DNA from: Rhizoctonia solani
Taxonomy: Eukaryota; Basidiomycota; Agaricomycetes; Cantharellales; Ceratobasidiaceae
Assembly (NCBI RefSeq): GCF_016906535.1
Contig: NC_057374.1
Span: 186,001-250,000 of the forward strand
Length of the DNA: 64,000 nucleotides
Reading direction: 5' to 3'
Shown: positions 32,701 to 43,643 of the stretch, in pieces
Layout of the letters: each line of letters opens with the position of its first letter
Position numbering within the stretch: position 1 is the stretch's first letter
Program-made: the position numbers and the translations under genes
The notes under the pieces: model-generated
What the model was told of the DNA's origin: nothing
Seen by the model: only the letters and a program-made list of their open reading frames with translations
Database searches by the model: none

Positions 32701-33283
32701 TGTCCTAGACGTCTGTAAGGACGTCAAGGAAGGGGGTGCTTGCGGCCAGATGTATCTAAGTGGGAAACCGCGTAAGGCGGCGGCAAGCTATCCTACAACA
32801 ACAACCAGCTATACTACGGTGACCAAGGCCGTAAGGGCAATGACCAGCTATGTAACTACAACAAGGAGGCCGCTTAAGGCGGTGTGTACTGAGTGACTAA
32901 GTAGGTTACTGGGCTTAAGGCCCTTGTACAGTGGTGGGATGCAACAAGAGGTAATCGACCTGGGTGTTACCATGGTCGGTTGGCCTCCTTATATATTCTA
33001 CAGAGTGACTAATTACAAATACATCATATCCAATATGTAATCCAATAAGAACCCCGCTCCGCAGTTGGCCTTACTCATGCATACGTGTCACTGACGTGTC
33101 ATAGTGATGTCATCAGGTGGAGGTGGCTATGTGTGCTGAGGTAAGCGCGGGAGGGGACGTGGCTTGGCGCTTAGCGTATGATACAAGCGCCGAAGTCACG
33201 TGATCAAAAATGTTGTCCGTTTGCCTTTGTTTAAATCCAAGAAAATGGGAATAAATCCCCTGGTATCGAGTGTGTCTACAACA
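32701..33283. mobile_element. Solo LTR of the element 0 family, TSD GGTAT
   Basis: 583 bp, TGTCCTAGACG ... TCTACAACA, flanked by GGTAT at 32,696-32,700 and 33,284-33,288. It aligns with the LTR at 4,831-5,404. It lies in a transposase intron that begins at 32,683 (gtgagc). Confidence 0.9.
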
Positions 33284-34959
33284 GGTATACAGATTTTGGC
33301 CAGTTCACTAAGATTTAATTTGTTGATCCTATCAGATTACAACTGGTTCAACAAAGAAAGCCAATGAATTGCGCCAACTAATTACTGTATTACCTGTGGG
33401 ACTCTGGTCTGTATGGAGAGACAACACCAACCAAATCCCCCTTAGTGCCCCACGTGTTCCTACCAATGCAAAGAAGAAGCCAACTTTTACTTGTTGTCAA
33501 AAATCTTTCTACAATGCTGTATTACTTCTCTGCGCAGCATCTAATCTTCTCAGCTCATGGCCGGTGACTATGGACAATGTCTCTTGAGGGCAGTACTTAC
33601 TTCAATCATACTGCCTGGCACTCTTAGCCATACATGTTCCTCTAATGCCAAACCACCATTGGGCAATGCATTACAAGGATCCATTTCAATGCTTTGGACC
33701 TGCGTATGCTTGGTGGGTCTATGCATTTGAGAGATTTAACAGTCTACTTCAAAAGGTCAATCTCAATTATCACAAAGGTAAAATGGAGTTTACTTTGATG
33801 CAGTTTTGGGTTAGAATGCATTGCTTGTACAAACTAGTGAGTTGAAGCTGACACCTGCATGTTGTATTAACCCTATATGTGTGTAATCTACAGTTGCACT
33901 TCTTACCAGACACTGCATCACAGGAAGAACGTGATGTTCTCCACTCCATTTGCTCTGAGTTTGGTACAAATGCAACTGTTTCAGCAAATCTTGGGCTTGG
34001 CTCTAATATATGTACACCCCAACTCCCTTCAACATACACCCACCTCCAAAAGCTTGAACATGCTGAAACTTATGGGCTTCTCCTTGCCTTTGCCCATACT
34101 GTCTGGCCTCACTTGGAGTTACAACACAATTTGGACAGTGGCTCAACTGGCTGTGCATTTTTCTCTGATAGAGTTGCTTGATTGCTTCCTTACATCACAA
34201 AATTGGGTGCTTGTTTTGGTTGTGCAACTGCTAGGCAGAACCAACAAGACCAATATGCATTTATTATATTCAACAATAATCTTGTACCTTGTCAACTTGT
34301 CTATCATTTTCAACTCAAGATTGATGGAGAAACTCCAGTCTTGTGTACTGTTGTCTGGAAATTTGTTGCCAACAATAGGATACCAAGGTTCCCATGGGAC
34401 TTATAGTAAGTATTTATCTGTCCTTTAATTAATGCTAGGTATCATCACTAATATAAACATATCTAGTGCTGTTGAGCTAGGAATTTATGTTTCATATGCT
34501 AATCAATTTGGTGATCTGGAGGTAGTTGATTCCTCTTGAATCCAAGCACCTTGGCACTTTGCCCAGTACACCTTCAATGCCCACATAATACTGACATATG
34601 GATATCTATCTCATATGACAAGGCAAGTGTTTGAGTTATACATAGTGATTCCTTTTTACCTTGGACTGATTACTACTATGCCATTGATGTAGTCAGGTCT
34701 TGATAGTACTGAAGACAAACTAGGAGAGGGATTTGACAGAGATAATGATGTTTAATATTGGTACATATAAGTCTTAACTTATGAGCTTGAATTTCTTAGA
34801 ATTCTGAATTTGGCAGGTTAAATTATGGAGCCAATTCTTACAGCCCAGGAGCTTGTGTTGACATTGCTAGGTCTTCAATAAAATGACATTTTTATTCAAC
34901 AGTATAATTGAGTAACTAACAAATGAATACCAGAACAATCCTTTAGGCACCATCCTTAC

Positions 34960-36759
34960 TCACTTGTAGAGATTGTCTTCACTCTCATCCTCTTCATTCT
35001 CTTCTCTTGGGTTCTCAAGTTTGCCTTGTGGTGGATCAAGACTGCCCTCCAATTCATCTTGGAGTGCAAGTCCCAGTTCTTCAAGAGTTTCTCCAGCAAG
35101 CGCCTTTTTAAGTCTCTCCTGGGCGGCAGTTAGATCCAGGCAAGCTTTCTTGATATCCAGAGATTGAGCAGGGCTACTTGTGTGAGTTGTAGGCCATTGC
35201 TTTTGCTTGTTAGCTTGAGTTGAAGCTTGGGTCTGAATTGGCTTGTTGTCAGAAATCACCAACCTCCTCCAATGCCACTTGGGATGATCTGCAAGAATCT
35301 GAGGCTCAATCATCCAGTCCCAAAGAAGGTATTGATTGCATGTGTTTGCTGGCGGGATTCCTTCCCAGGGAGATCCAGGCGCTCAAGGTTGAAATCCATG
35401 AACAGGAGGCTCTGGGTCAGCCACTGCATCAACAAGTTCCTTCAGATTTTTGAACTGGAAATTTGTATTGTGATTGGTGAGTAGAACTAACTTTCAGCAT
35501 AATAAATACTCACTTGTTTGCTCATGAATGACCATCCATGAGTGATATATTGACCAGTCTTGCGCTTGGTTCCGTCTTGTAGAATTTTGTACTTGCTCTC
35601 ATTGTCCAATTGAGCACTGGGCGTTAAGAAGGTTTGTAACTCCATAGTGGAGTATGGTATAACCATCTTGCTGAGCTTCCAAGCTTGTGCTTTCAGCTTC
35701 TATCAGTTTAGTGAGTATTATGCATACATCCTTCATTTAGGAGGAAGATCTCACCGCTTTGGCTCTGGACCAATAGTAAGCAGTCTTCCTCTTCCTCCGG
35801 GCCGGCACCTGCGCCATTTCACCAGTATTCCCGCTCTCTTCAGGTTGATTGTCTGTGGGTGGGACATCACCTTGGCTGCGCTCTTTCAGGTATTGTTTGT
35901 ATTTCTTGGCCTTGTATTTATACTTCATTTGGCATTGCTCCTGGATGGTTGCATTGGTTGCCTTTGCAATAATATTGGTTGCCGCTGGAACTTGCTCTGC
36001 GCCCCAATTACGAACAAACTTACAGTATTCCTTGAAGCCTTTGACGTTGATAGGGTCATTGGGTGGTTTGGTAAAATCAAACCAAAGGAACGGGCGGCAT
36101 TCATCTCCAACGCCTTCTCCAGGCCAACCAGGTTCATTCCAAGTGAGTCCATGAGGATACAGTATAAGCTCTGGCTTCAGTTCCTTAATTGCCCCAAACA
36201 GGTGCAATAACACCTTTGTGCAAACAGTCTAAGGATAGGTGAGCGCTAAACTGGAACTATAATCTGTTTTACTCACTTTCATTGGTTGGCAATCTTGAAG
36301 TTGAAGCTGAAGTTGTTCTGAATTCATCTTGGTATCTGCATGCGTACTCCCCAACGGTAATAGCGTATTTCCTCCGTCCCCGTTGGTTTCATCTGATGGA
36401 TTTTCTCCATCCACAACAGACTTCAGAAACGTGTTTGGGTTGTTAGACTGTAACGCCAGAGACAAAACTTGGGCTTTTAGTTTATCAACACCATGATTGG
36501 ACACTAGGACTTGTAGCAGCTTTGTCGCTTGGGATTTGAATTCTAGTAAGCTTTGTACTGTATCTCCAAGCGTGCTTAGCTGAGCTTCTAAGTGTACAAC
36601 CTTAGAGCAAAGTTGCCTATTTGCTGCGTAGGCTTCTTCGAGATCTTGAACTGAGCTCTCAAGAAGTGTATACTTGGTTCGTAACTCTTGAATATCGTCA
36701 GCCGTGGCCCGCCGTGCTGCTGCATGAGGCGACGGATTCGTGGTTCCGGCACTTGGCAT
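34960..36759 (-). pseudogene. CACTA accessory protein, single in-frame stop
   Basis: Four exons: 36,759-36,277, 36,228-35,755, 35,699-35,514 and 35,454-34,960; 546 codons in one frame with clean gt...ag borders. Exon 1 is a predicted coiled coil (SSVQDLEEAYAANRQLCSKV and following heptads). Exon 2 has a compact domain with WNEPGWPGEG and FDFTKPPND motifs. A Lys/Arg-rich stretch and an acidic C-terminus follow. No known domain is recognised. Position and opposite orientation to the transposase resemble the second, DNA-binding gene of CACTA elements, but this is inference. A TGA at 35,385-35,383 interrupts exon 4 at a site where CGA would keep the frame. It is otherwise intact. Confidence 0.7.
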
Positions 36760-37978
36760 TAATGATGACCGATCGATATGTAGTAAATAATAGTAGTTAT
36801 AGCGTTGTATTATACAGCGAGAAACAAAGAGCGTTGATTTGTTGATGTAGTTAGGAATGCAATGCACAAATAGGGGAAATGAATAGGAGCGCGAGCTCCT
36901 GGTAGAACGGTCACGTGCCATGCATGTAATCTTCCTGTAATGTCGCTTTACACTGTATGATTACTACACATCACGGAGCCATTCGTGATCCAAGGGTAGC
37001 CTATTGGTAATCGTCCTGTAACCTGAGGTAACTGGCACATTACCACCCGCCTGTAATCTTGCGCCCCCCCTTGTGCATACCATATCATACTCATTGTCTT
37101 CGACCACTGCTAATTGTCCGACTGCCGTGCTAGTGTGTTCGATGGGCGTCGCTCGGTCTGCCTCTATCACATCCTTCCGCTGCCTTCCGTCGTTTTCAGC
37201 TCACTTGCCATACCACGGCCGATTCCTGTTGCTCCTATTGATGAGCTTAACCATGAGGCCCTGATTTGCTTGCTCTGACGGTCCAAAGTCGATTGCGCTA
37301 GTACTCATCCTCAGCCACTCTGGTCCGTTGCGTGGCATCCATCGTCTCCGACCAAGACATAGCCATGCCGTTGAACACCCCCCGTTTCTCATTACGATCT
37401 GGTCTTCGCCCAACGGCTCCATTAAATCGCTGCCTTGTCGACCGATTTGAAATTGCCGGCACGCCCCTCGGTGCGACTTTCCCCTGCATATCCACCAAGC
37501 CTTCAGTCCTCTGTAAGCATAAGCTGTTATATGGAGATAGAATATCTGCCAACAGCCCGTCCCACAGCTTCGCCTGAAACGCATCCCTGCTCAGATATAT
37601 GACCTCCAACATCATCAGATCCAGAACCCACTGTCTCAGGGCTCACCTTAATGACGCATCTCATCTCTGCCCTATCGCTGCGCTCGCCGGTCGACCTCAG
37701 AACGACCCGCGGGAATACTAATAAGCAACCTACACCACAGAACCACTCCGCACCGGCTTGGCATCGCAACCGCCGGCTTGATCCATCCATATCACCGATA
37801 GAACCGCAACGGCTAAATCAAATCGCGCACGCTACCGTAGCACCGGCCGCTCGTGGTCGACGAGCACTCTGTCCACGTCGCAATCATTTGTCAGAGCGTA
37901 TCAAACGCAACTTCGTTCGTAGATGAGACCATCGGTAGCTCCGAAAGAACGCTCTGAACGAGAGAATCCGTGCTTGCG

Positions 37979-37987
37979 CGTATATAA
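37979..37987 (+). promoter_or_regulatory. TATA box of pectate lyase copy A
   Basis: The sequence cgtatataacc lies about 110 bp upstream of the ATG. It is conserved in inverted form before copy B (gttatatacg, about 46,090-46,099). Confidence 0.6.
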
Positions 37988-38092
37988 CCTCGCCTGGTGC
38001 CGGTGTGTTCTCTCCAAACCAGTTCTCGCTCTCTTGTCTTGTCCACAAGCCATCACTTTCTTTCTTACATACACACTCTCTATCCGTTAGCT

Positions 38093-39208
38093 ATGCGTTT
38101 CGCCATTGTCTCTGTTTCTGTCCTCGCTGCGCTTTCGCAGCTCGTATCTGCCGTCCCCACACTCGAGCGCCGTGCAAGCGCCACCGAGAAGCCTACCATC
38201 GGATATGCTGCCCAGGGCAGGTGAGCGTCCATGACTCTATGCACCCAACGAAGTACTAACCTCTGTGACATAGCACCACCGGTGGCATTGGCGGCTCCAC
38301 CATCACCGTCACCTCCCTCGCCGCCCTCACCTCCGCCGTCGCTTCCGACAGCGCAAAGATCGTCATCGTGTCCGGCACCATCACCGGCAACACCGTCGTC
38401 AAGGTCGGCTCCAACACCTCCCTCCTCGGCAAGTCCGGCTCGTCGCTCGTCGGTGTCGGACTGCGCGTCAACAAGAAGAACAACGTCATCATCCGCAACC
38501 TCAAGATCTCCAAGGTCCTCGCCAGCGCCGGCGACGCTCTCGGCATCCAGGAGGCGTCCAAGGTCTGGGTCGACCACGTGGACCTGTCGTCCGACCGCGA
38601 CCACGACAAGGACTTCTACGACGGACTGCTTGACGTCACGCACGGCAGCACCTTCGTGTCGATCACGAACTCGAACCTGCACGACCACTACAAGGCGTCG
38701 CTGGTGGGACACTCGGACAACAACGAGTCGGAGGACAAGAAGATCACGGTGACGTATGCGCTGAACCGGTTCTCGAACCTGAACTCGCGCATGCCGTCGT
38801 TCCGATTCGGTACCGGACATCTGTTCAACAACTAGTGAGTAAAGTAGTATCGGTGGGTACGCGGACGGATCTGACATTGGTACAGCTTCGTGAACTCGAA
38901 CGACGGCATCAACACTCGCCTTGGTGCTCAGCTGCTGGTCGAGAACAACGTATGGGAGTAAGTGCATGCGCGCATATACCCAGCCAGAGATCGGACACTG
39001 ACCACGACTGGACTACAGGGGTGTGAAGAAGCCTCTGTACGCGACCGACAACGGGTTCGCGGTCGCGCGCGGAAACGACTTTGGGGGTGCATCGAACAGC
39101 GCTCCTACCGGCACATTCAGCAAGGCTCCGTACAGCTACACTCTTCTGGATGCGGGCAAGGTCAAGTCGACGGTGTCGTCGTCTGCTGGTGCGACGCTCG
39201 ACTTCTGA
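38093..39208 (+). CDS. Secreted pectate lyase (PL1 family), copy A
   Basis: Four exons, 38,093-38,220, 38,274-38,834, 38,886-38,957 and 39,019-39,208; 316 aa, intact. It cleaves de-esterified pectin by beta-elimination outside the cell and needs Ca2+. The signal peptide is about residues 1-20 (MRFAIVSVSVLAALSQLVSA); the LERR that follows may be a Kex2-type site. The PL1 fold is shown by IIRNLKISKV, the WVDHVDLSSD box and the substrate-binding R-x-P-x-x-R motif in NSRMPSFRFG. The catalytic Arg is probably in that motif. Copy B is a mirror image at 45,985-44,870. The 3' two thirds, including introns 2 and 3, are identical between copies, but exon 1, intron 1 and the start of exon 2 are not. A 295-codon antisense frame here is a GC-bias shadow. 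Confidence 0.93.
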
Positions 39209-39336
39209 TCTGTTCCTGGCCGTGGAGGACACTTGTAGTGTATGCAGATGTTGATAGATGTTTTGCCACTTAATCTATACGTCTCTAAACCCATATATAT
39301 TAGCACCAAGATTGACGACATCGTAAACGCTCTCCC

Positions 39337-39640
39337 ATATTCTCTATGGCTCACAAATGTCATCCAACAAGTCTGACTTGCCGCCTACGTTGGGCTCTCA
39401 GTAGCTTTAGCTTCTCAGAGCTTAACTTCACACTTTTCGAAATCATGTCTTCTCACTGCTGGGGTTAAAATAATTACTCTCAGGCCTGAATTTATGTATT
39501 ATGCCTGCGTTATCTTGCCACTACGATTTACATCTTTCCGGCGCAAGAGGTACAAAGTCTTTGTGGTCCTACAAAGACAGCTTTATTTAGGTTTCTTTTT
39601 AACTGGCCGCAACTCAGACTCACCACCACTAACTCCCTCT
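39337..39640. other. Start of the palindrome spacer; no gene
   Basis: The arm homology ends at about 39,336. This stretch forms the 3' side of the small peptide gene. No further coding signal is seen. Confidence 0.5.
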
Positions 39641-39882
39641 CTAAACCCTGCAAACCCCTCGAGCCATGTCACACTTGACGGTGCAGCAGTCTGCATCCCA
39701 ACCGCAAACCTATCGAAACCAATTAGTCATACTTCTGCGTGACGGTAGCAAGCGTAGCCCCTCAAAATTCTCACTTCGTTTAGGTTCTTGCAGCGTTTCT
39801 CTAAGGTGGTTGGAATGGGGGTAGCAAGGGTAACAGAAAGTGAGATGGAGACTATGAGAAAGATAAGGTTGAAGGATCTCAT
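39641..39882 (-). CDS. Secreted six-cysteine, cystine-knot-like small peptide precursor
   Basis: Two exons, 39,882-39,775 and 39,709-39,641, with a 65 nt intron that has a strong gtgaga donor, a tgactaat branch site and a gatag acceptor; 58 aa. Residues 1-20 form a signal peptide (MRSFNLIFLIVSISLSVTLA). A short propeptide ends in a Kex2-type EKR at residues 28-30, and the next residue is Cys. The predicted mature part is 28 residues with cysteine spacing C-X6-C-X5-CC-X3-C-X6-C, the inhibitor-cystine-knot layout; fungal Avr9 is also a 28-residue six-cysteine knot. A TATA box (ctttataag on the - strand, about 39,958-39,966) lies about 80 bp upstream. If the intron is not removed, the frame stops after 51 residues with only two cysteines. 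Activity is unknown; effector, inhibitor and antimicrobial roles are all possible. Confidence 0.7.
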
Positions 39883-42039
39883 GATGAAAATGAACGAATG
39901 GCCGAGGAGAATAATTGGGATCGGGGGTACTTTGAATCCACAAATTATGAAGGCTCTCTTATAAAGTATCCCAAACCCAACTTAATGTAATCAAACATTT
40001 ACTCAAGAAGATGCCCTAAAACCTGTGTATTCAAACTCTTGCCAAAGGTTTCGTGACAACTTAATGACATCGAAGCCATCTTCAGCCCTCGGCTCTTTTG
40101 GCGTTGACTTGGAGAATCAACTTCTCCACTTTGGTGCCATGAAAATGACGTAGCTGAAACAGCTACGCACTAACTGGGGTGTACCCTAATAAAGATTGAT
40201 TGATGCAAGATCTAGGTCCGATGTCTATAGGTTCTTTGCGGATCTCCAAAGATACTTACCCTTCTTATCACGAACTCGCTATCAGATTACCGTAATGACC
40301 ACATTTGACGTATGTTTAGCCTGGAAATAGCAACAGAATCAATATGTAAATTTACCCTTTCTTTGTTATCACAATCAATTGAGCAAATCATTATTTTCAT
40401 AGATATAAGTCGGTAATGATTGTATAGCCTGCCATATCATGGGCAATAGCTGAATATCTCAGATCATCAATATTTTGACGCATATAGTCCATGATTACTA
40501 GCACCATATCTCTACCAGAAGTTGAGATGAGCCTACCTAATATGATTTGTGTGCCAAACTTGGCAGAGATCCACAAGCCTGCGTTTAGGCACTGGTCACC
40601 AATATCAAATGGACCACGCTCACGTGAGAGCCAGCTGTAGGCAACCAGCCTATTATTGCGCATTCATTTTACCGAGTCCTATCTACTATCCCATAAGATT
40701 TCTTGTTCTCTTAATATCATTTTATGGCCTCTATGATCTTTTTATTATTTTATACTCATTTCAGCCTAAATAACTTCATTTCACTTCTATCACTATGGTA
40801 CCTTTCTGTGATTTTCGACAGGATTGGCCCCGCGACTCGCGAGTTTTGTTCATGTCTAGGTGCCTTGGAGACATTTTACTTGCTAAAAAATCCGCCAAGC
40901 TTAGTTGGTATGACGAACATTCACAGAATCTTATATTACGTATTTAGGCCATTTACGATTACATGCGGTACGATGACCAGAGCCCAGAAGCCCAAGTGCT
41001 AGTCTGAGGTATGCATCAACTTGAGCTATATAATTCTACAACATCAAATATTACCCCTATGGATCCAACACACGTGTTATTGGTCAGAAGCGGCCATGTG
41101 ATATGCGATAGCCACGGGGCATCGACAAGATCAAACCCTCGATCAGTGTACTTGTTGCAGAGCTCAGATACGGGCGATTGCGCTGACCTCTATTTTATGC
41201 TCGGCTAAACGATGTGAAATGATATTGTAAGGGTTGTTCGGTTCCACCTCATCATTATCTAGGGTGGCCGAGAATTCAAGTCGTCCCCGTAGCGTGCCTT
41301 GGGTGCTCTTCTGTCATCATATTCATAGAGTACTACCTCGGGTAGAATTGACACAGGTATACAGAAACCAATTCGGCTTTGTTGTTAACGGTCCTGAAAA
41401 TACTTCATCCGAAATAATCTCGATCAGAGTGGAAAGTGGTAACACGAGGCTTATTCACTGGGATCGGCTGTACTAATACTCCGCCCAAACTACGTACCGC
41501 TGAGGTGTTTGAAAGTTCGATGGCGCAAACGTCCGTAACCAACGGTAACTTGAGGTTTAAGCCCACCCGTTACTGAAGCGGTAAATTTCATGAATGGGGT
41601 TATAGTACGACAGAGTGACAAAGGTGAATCGATTGTCTACTCCTTGGCTACACTGACATTGTCGCCTCATGGTAGACAACGCCTTCCGGCCTTCGTGTAC
41701 ATTCCATGGCATGCATACGCGTACCGAATAGATGTGTTATAGGACCAACTGAATGGCTATTGATGGAGAAATATATGGAACCTGAGAGCACGAGGCACCC
41801 GATGCCATATTTAGTCACCTGTGGCTGTGCTGAATGCCAAGGATCGTGAACGATTGAATTGAGTTATTATCATCACCACCGCTCTCTGCATGCCAACAGG
41901 TCTCAAGAAAAAATAGCCAAACGTCATTAGGGGGTTTCCTCCTGCCTTTGTCACTGATGGGTCACTCTATCGTTGTTATACTGGCTTTAATTCGGGAGCT
42001 ATAAAATGGACGCTCGGTAGCCGACAAGGTCACCCCACC
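39883..42039. other. Intergenic spacer of the palindrome
   Basis: No gene I can support. An 88-codon frame on the - strand (40,663-40,397) has a protein-like stretch (GPFDIGDQCLNAGLWISAKF) but no recognisable start, partner exon or family. It may be a decayed exon. A TATA box for the next gene is at about 41,998-42,006 (gctataaaat). Confidence 0.4.
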
Positions 42040-43643
42040 ATGGTCAACCACTTCCACTTGGGCCTGTTGGCCGCCGTGATCCTTTTCGCTGCTCCTGTAT
42101 TGTCTATTACAAGCTACCCCAATGTTTTCTTTGCTCCGAAAGATGTCCTGGGCTCTGAGTGGGTAACAGAAGCCAAATGGGCACAGCTAAACACCATTCG
42201 AACTGCGAAGCTTCTCGCCTCTCAAGGACCATGGAGTAGGTCTATTATCATTATATTAAGGATACAAAAGTTAAAATATCTATTAAATTCAGCTGTCACG
42301 TCTAAAACCATGCTTCCACCTACTGGCGACAAGCGGTACGAATGTGACCATCTTGACTAGGCGCATAAGGTCAACTAATCTTTCATTCCCTAGTGATTTC
42401 ATGAGTTTTCGTCCATACTTCTGGCCCGATTGTTCGGGCGTTGGGAATGATACTGAGCTAACCAACGAGCAAAGTAAGTAGATTGATTATGAGTTTATAC
42501 TGATCGACACTGAACTTCACGAAACTCCATCTAGTATACACTACATGTCCTTACGTCCGTCGAGATGGCGAGTTCAACCCTGACGTTCGTATGGTCAATG
42601 ATACTGGCGCGTTCCAAGCTATGACAGATAGTGTCTTTTACAACGCGCTCGCTTGGTCTTTCACCAAGGACCCGCATTTTTCAAAGAAAATTGTTTCAGC
42701 GATTCACACATGGTTCATCTCTCCCAATACCGCCATGAATCCTAATCTCAACTACTCCCAACTGTTGCGTGGCCCTGGAGAGCAAAAAGGGACTCATACG
42801 GGCATATTAGACTTGAAGTGCATGTCTAAATTGGTTTCGGGCGTATTAGTTTTGAGAGAGGGTCAATCACGCGACTGGAATACAACCCTCGATGACGGTC
42901 TGAACTCATGGGTCAAGCAATATATAGTCTGGCTTACAACTAGCGAAATGGGTATGGAGGAGAAGGCTGCTCGCAAGTAAGTCATTTAGGCCTAACTCTG
43001 TGACATTTTTTTGTTGACTAGTACTCCCAGCAACCACGGTACATTTTACTACAACCAGCTCGCCTCACTTCAGACTCTCGTGGGTGACCTTGAAGGAGCC
43101 AAAGCCACAATCAACGAATACTTTAACGGTATATATCAGGACCAGATAGCCGCCAACGGGGACCAGCCTCTCGAGAGTGATCGCACCCGTCCATATCATT
43201 ATCGCTCATACAACATTGCCGCCATGATTGTCAATGCTAAAATCGGCGCCTACGTTGGTCTTCCAGATATTTGGAATCGGAAAACCAAATCCGGCGCGGG
43301 AATCAAAGAGGCTTTGGATTACGCAATGTCCCTACCCCCAAATGGAGAAGAGGAATACGCTAAAGAGTTGCTCCCTTCTCTTGCTGCTGTAGCGAGCGTG
43401 TATGGCGATCCAGATGGCAAGTATGCCACGTTTTTGAAGTCCAGGGACTCCCGATATCCAGGCAATGCGTATTTTCTGATTGCCCCGGGTTTGAACGACT
43501 CGGGTTTGCTGCCCGGACTGAGAAACACGACCGGTAACTCAGGTCCCTTAAATAGCGGCGGTGTTCAAGTAGGAGTAGAAGTAAATGGTGTCGTTGGAGT
43601 GGTAGCCGCCTTCGCCGTTGCTGTGCTGGCATTGGCACTATAG
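42040..43643 (+). CDS. Alginate_lyase-family polysaccharide lyase, GPI-anchored
   Basis: Five exons, 42,040-42,235, 42,293-42,335, 42,394-42,473, 42,535-42,976 and 43,022-43,643; 460 aa. A signal peptide (MVNHFHLGLLAAVILFAAPVLS) starts it. The body matches the Alginate_lyase (alpha/alpha toroid) fold: KTMLPPTGDKRDFMSFRPYF, NDTGAFQAMTDSVFYNALAW, and the catalytic-type NHGTFYYNQ motif (about 43,030). Fungal relatives act on glucuronan or other polyuronates, so the true substrate may be glucuronan rather than alginate. The tail has a small-residue patch (NSGG) and a hydrophobic end (VVAAFAVAVLALAL) typical of a GPI signal, so it is probably held at the cell surface or wall. It lies alone in the palindrome centre, with pectate lyases on both sides. 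Confidence 0.85.

Larger units (their letters stand above)
22311..34735 (+). pseudogene. CACTA Tnp2-like transposase, interrupted and frameshifted
   Basis: Transposase of the CACTA element, a multi-exon gene. The N-terminal exon shows a CQCTRC cysteine motif (about 22,335). Another cysteine-rich segment (KCYCVYTLD) follows at 29,350. The family block VILACAVPGPREPSLEEL is at 29,845, the catalytic-core-like LDLMHNLYLG at about 32,480, and the HHWAMHYKDPFQCFGPAYAW block at 33,650. The C-terminal NNRIPRFPWD is at about 34,375. Predicted exon joins include 22,515/22,574, 29,940/31,610, 32,502/32,552 and 32,682/33,336. A 1 nt shift near 32,340 breaks the frame between the segments on either side. 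The gypsy element splits an exon; the Tc1 element and one solo LTR sit in introns; the other solo LTR splits an exon. Start and last exon are uncertain. Confidence 0.8.
21925..37075 (+). mobile_element. CACTA (EnSpm) DNA transposon with nested insertions
   Basis: Termini are CACAAGGGG at 21,925 and CCCCTTGTG ending at 37,075, flanked by CAT at 21,922-21,924 and 37,076-37,078. A 3 bp duplication and CAC ends are hallmarks of the CACTA superfamily. The subterminal regions carry several copies of a GAT(C/T)ACAGG word in both orientations, as expected for transposase-binding repeats. Content: a Tnp2-like transposase gene on +, an accessory gene on -, and four nested insertions (gypsy 22,897-29,146; Tc1 29,972-31,587; solo LTRs 31,775-32,208 and 32,701-33,283). 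Without them the element is about 6.25 kb. Its target site is intact in the right palindrome arm near 46,998-47,000. Confidence 0.92.
37079..39336 (+). repeat. Palindrome left arm, inner part
   Basis: Inverted homologue of 44,738-46,997. It covers about 1 kb of upstream sequence and the whole pectate lyase gene. Homology ends just after the shared block gcaccaagattgacgacatc (39,303-39,322). Confidence 0.93.

Noticed and set aside
38080..38967. 295-codon antisense frame over pectate lyase copy A, and its 240-codon twin at 45,111-45,833
   Set aside because: It follows from GC-rich third positions of the real gene. It has no splice logic or homology and low-complexity Val/Arg/Asp composition.
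40397..40663. 88-codon - strand frame with protein-like composition
   Set aside because: No start context, partner exons or recognisable family; reported only as part of the intergenic stretch.
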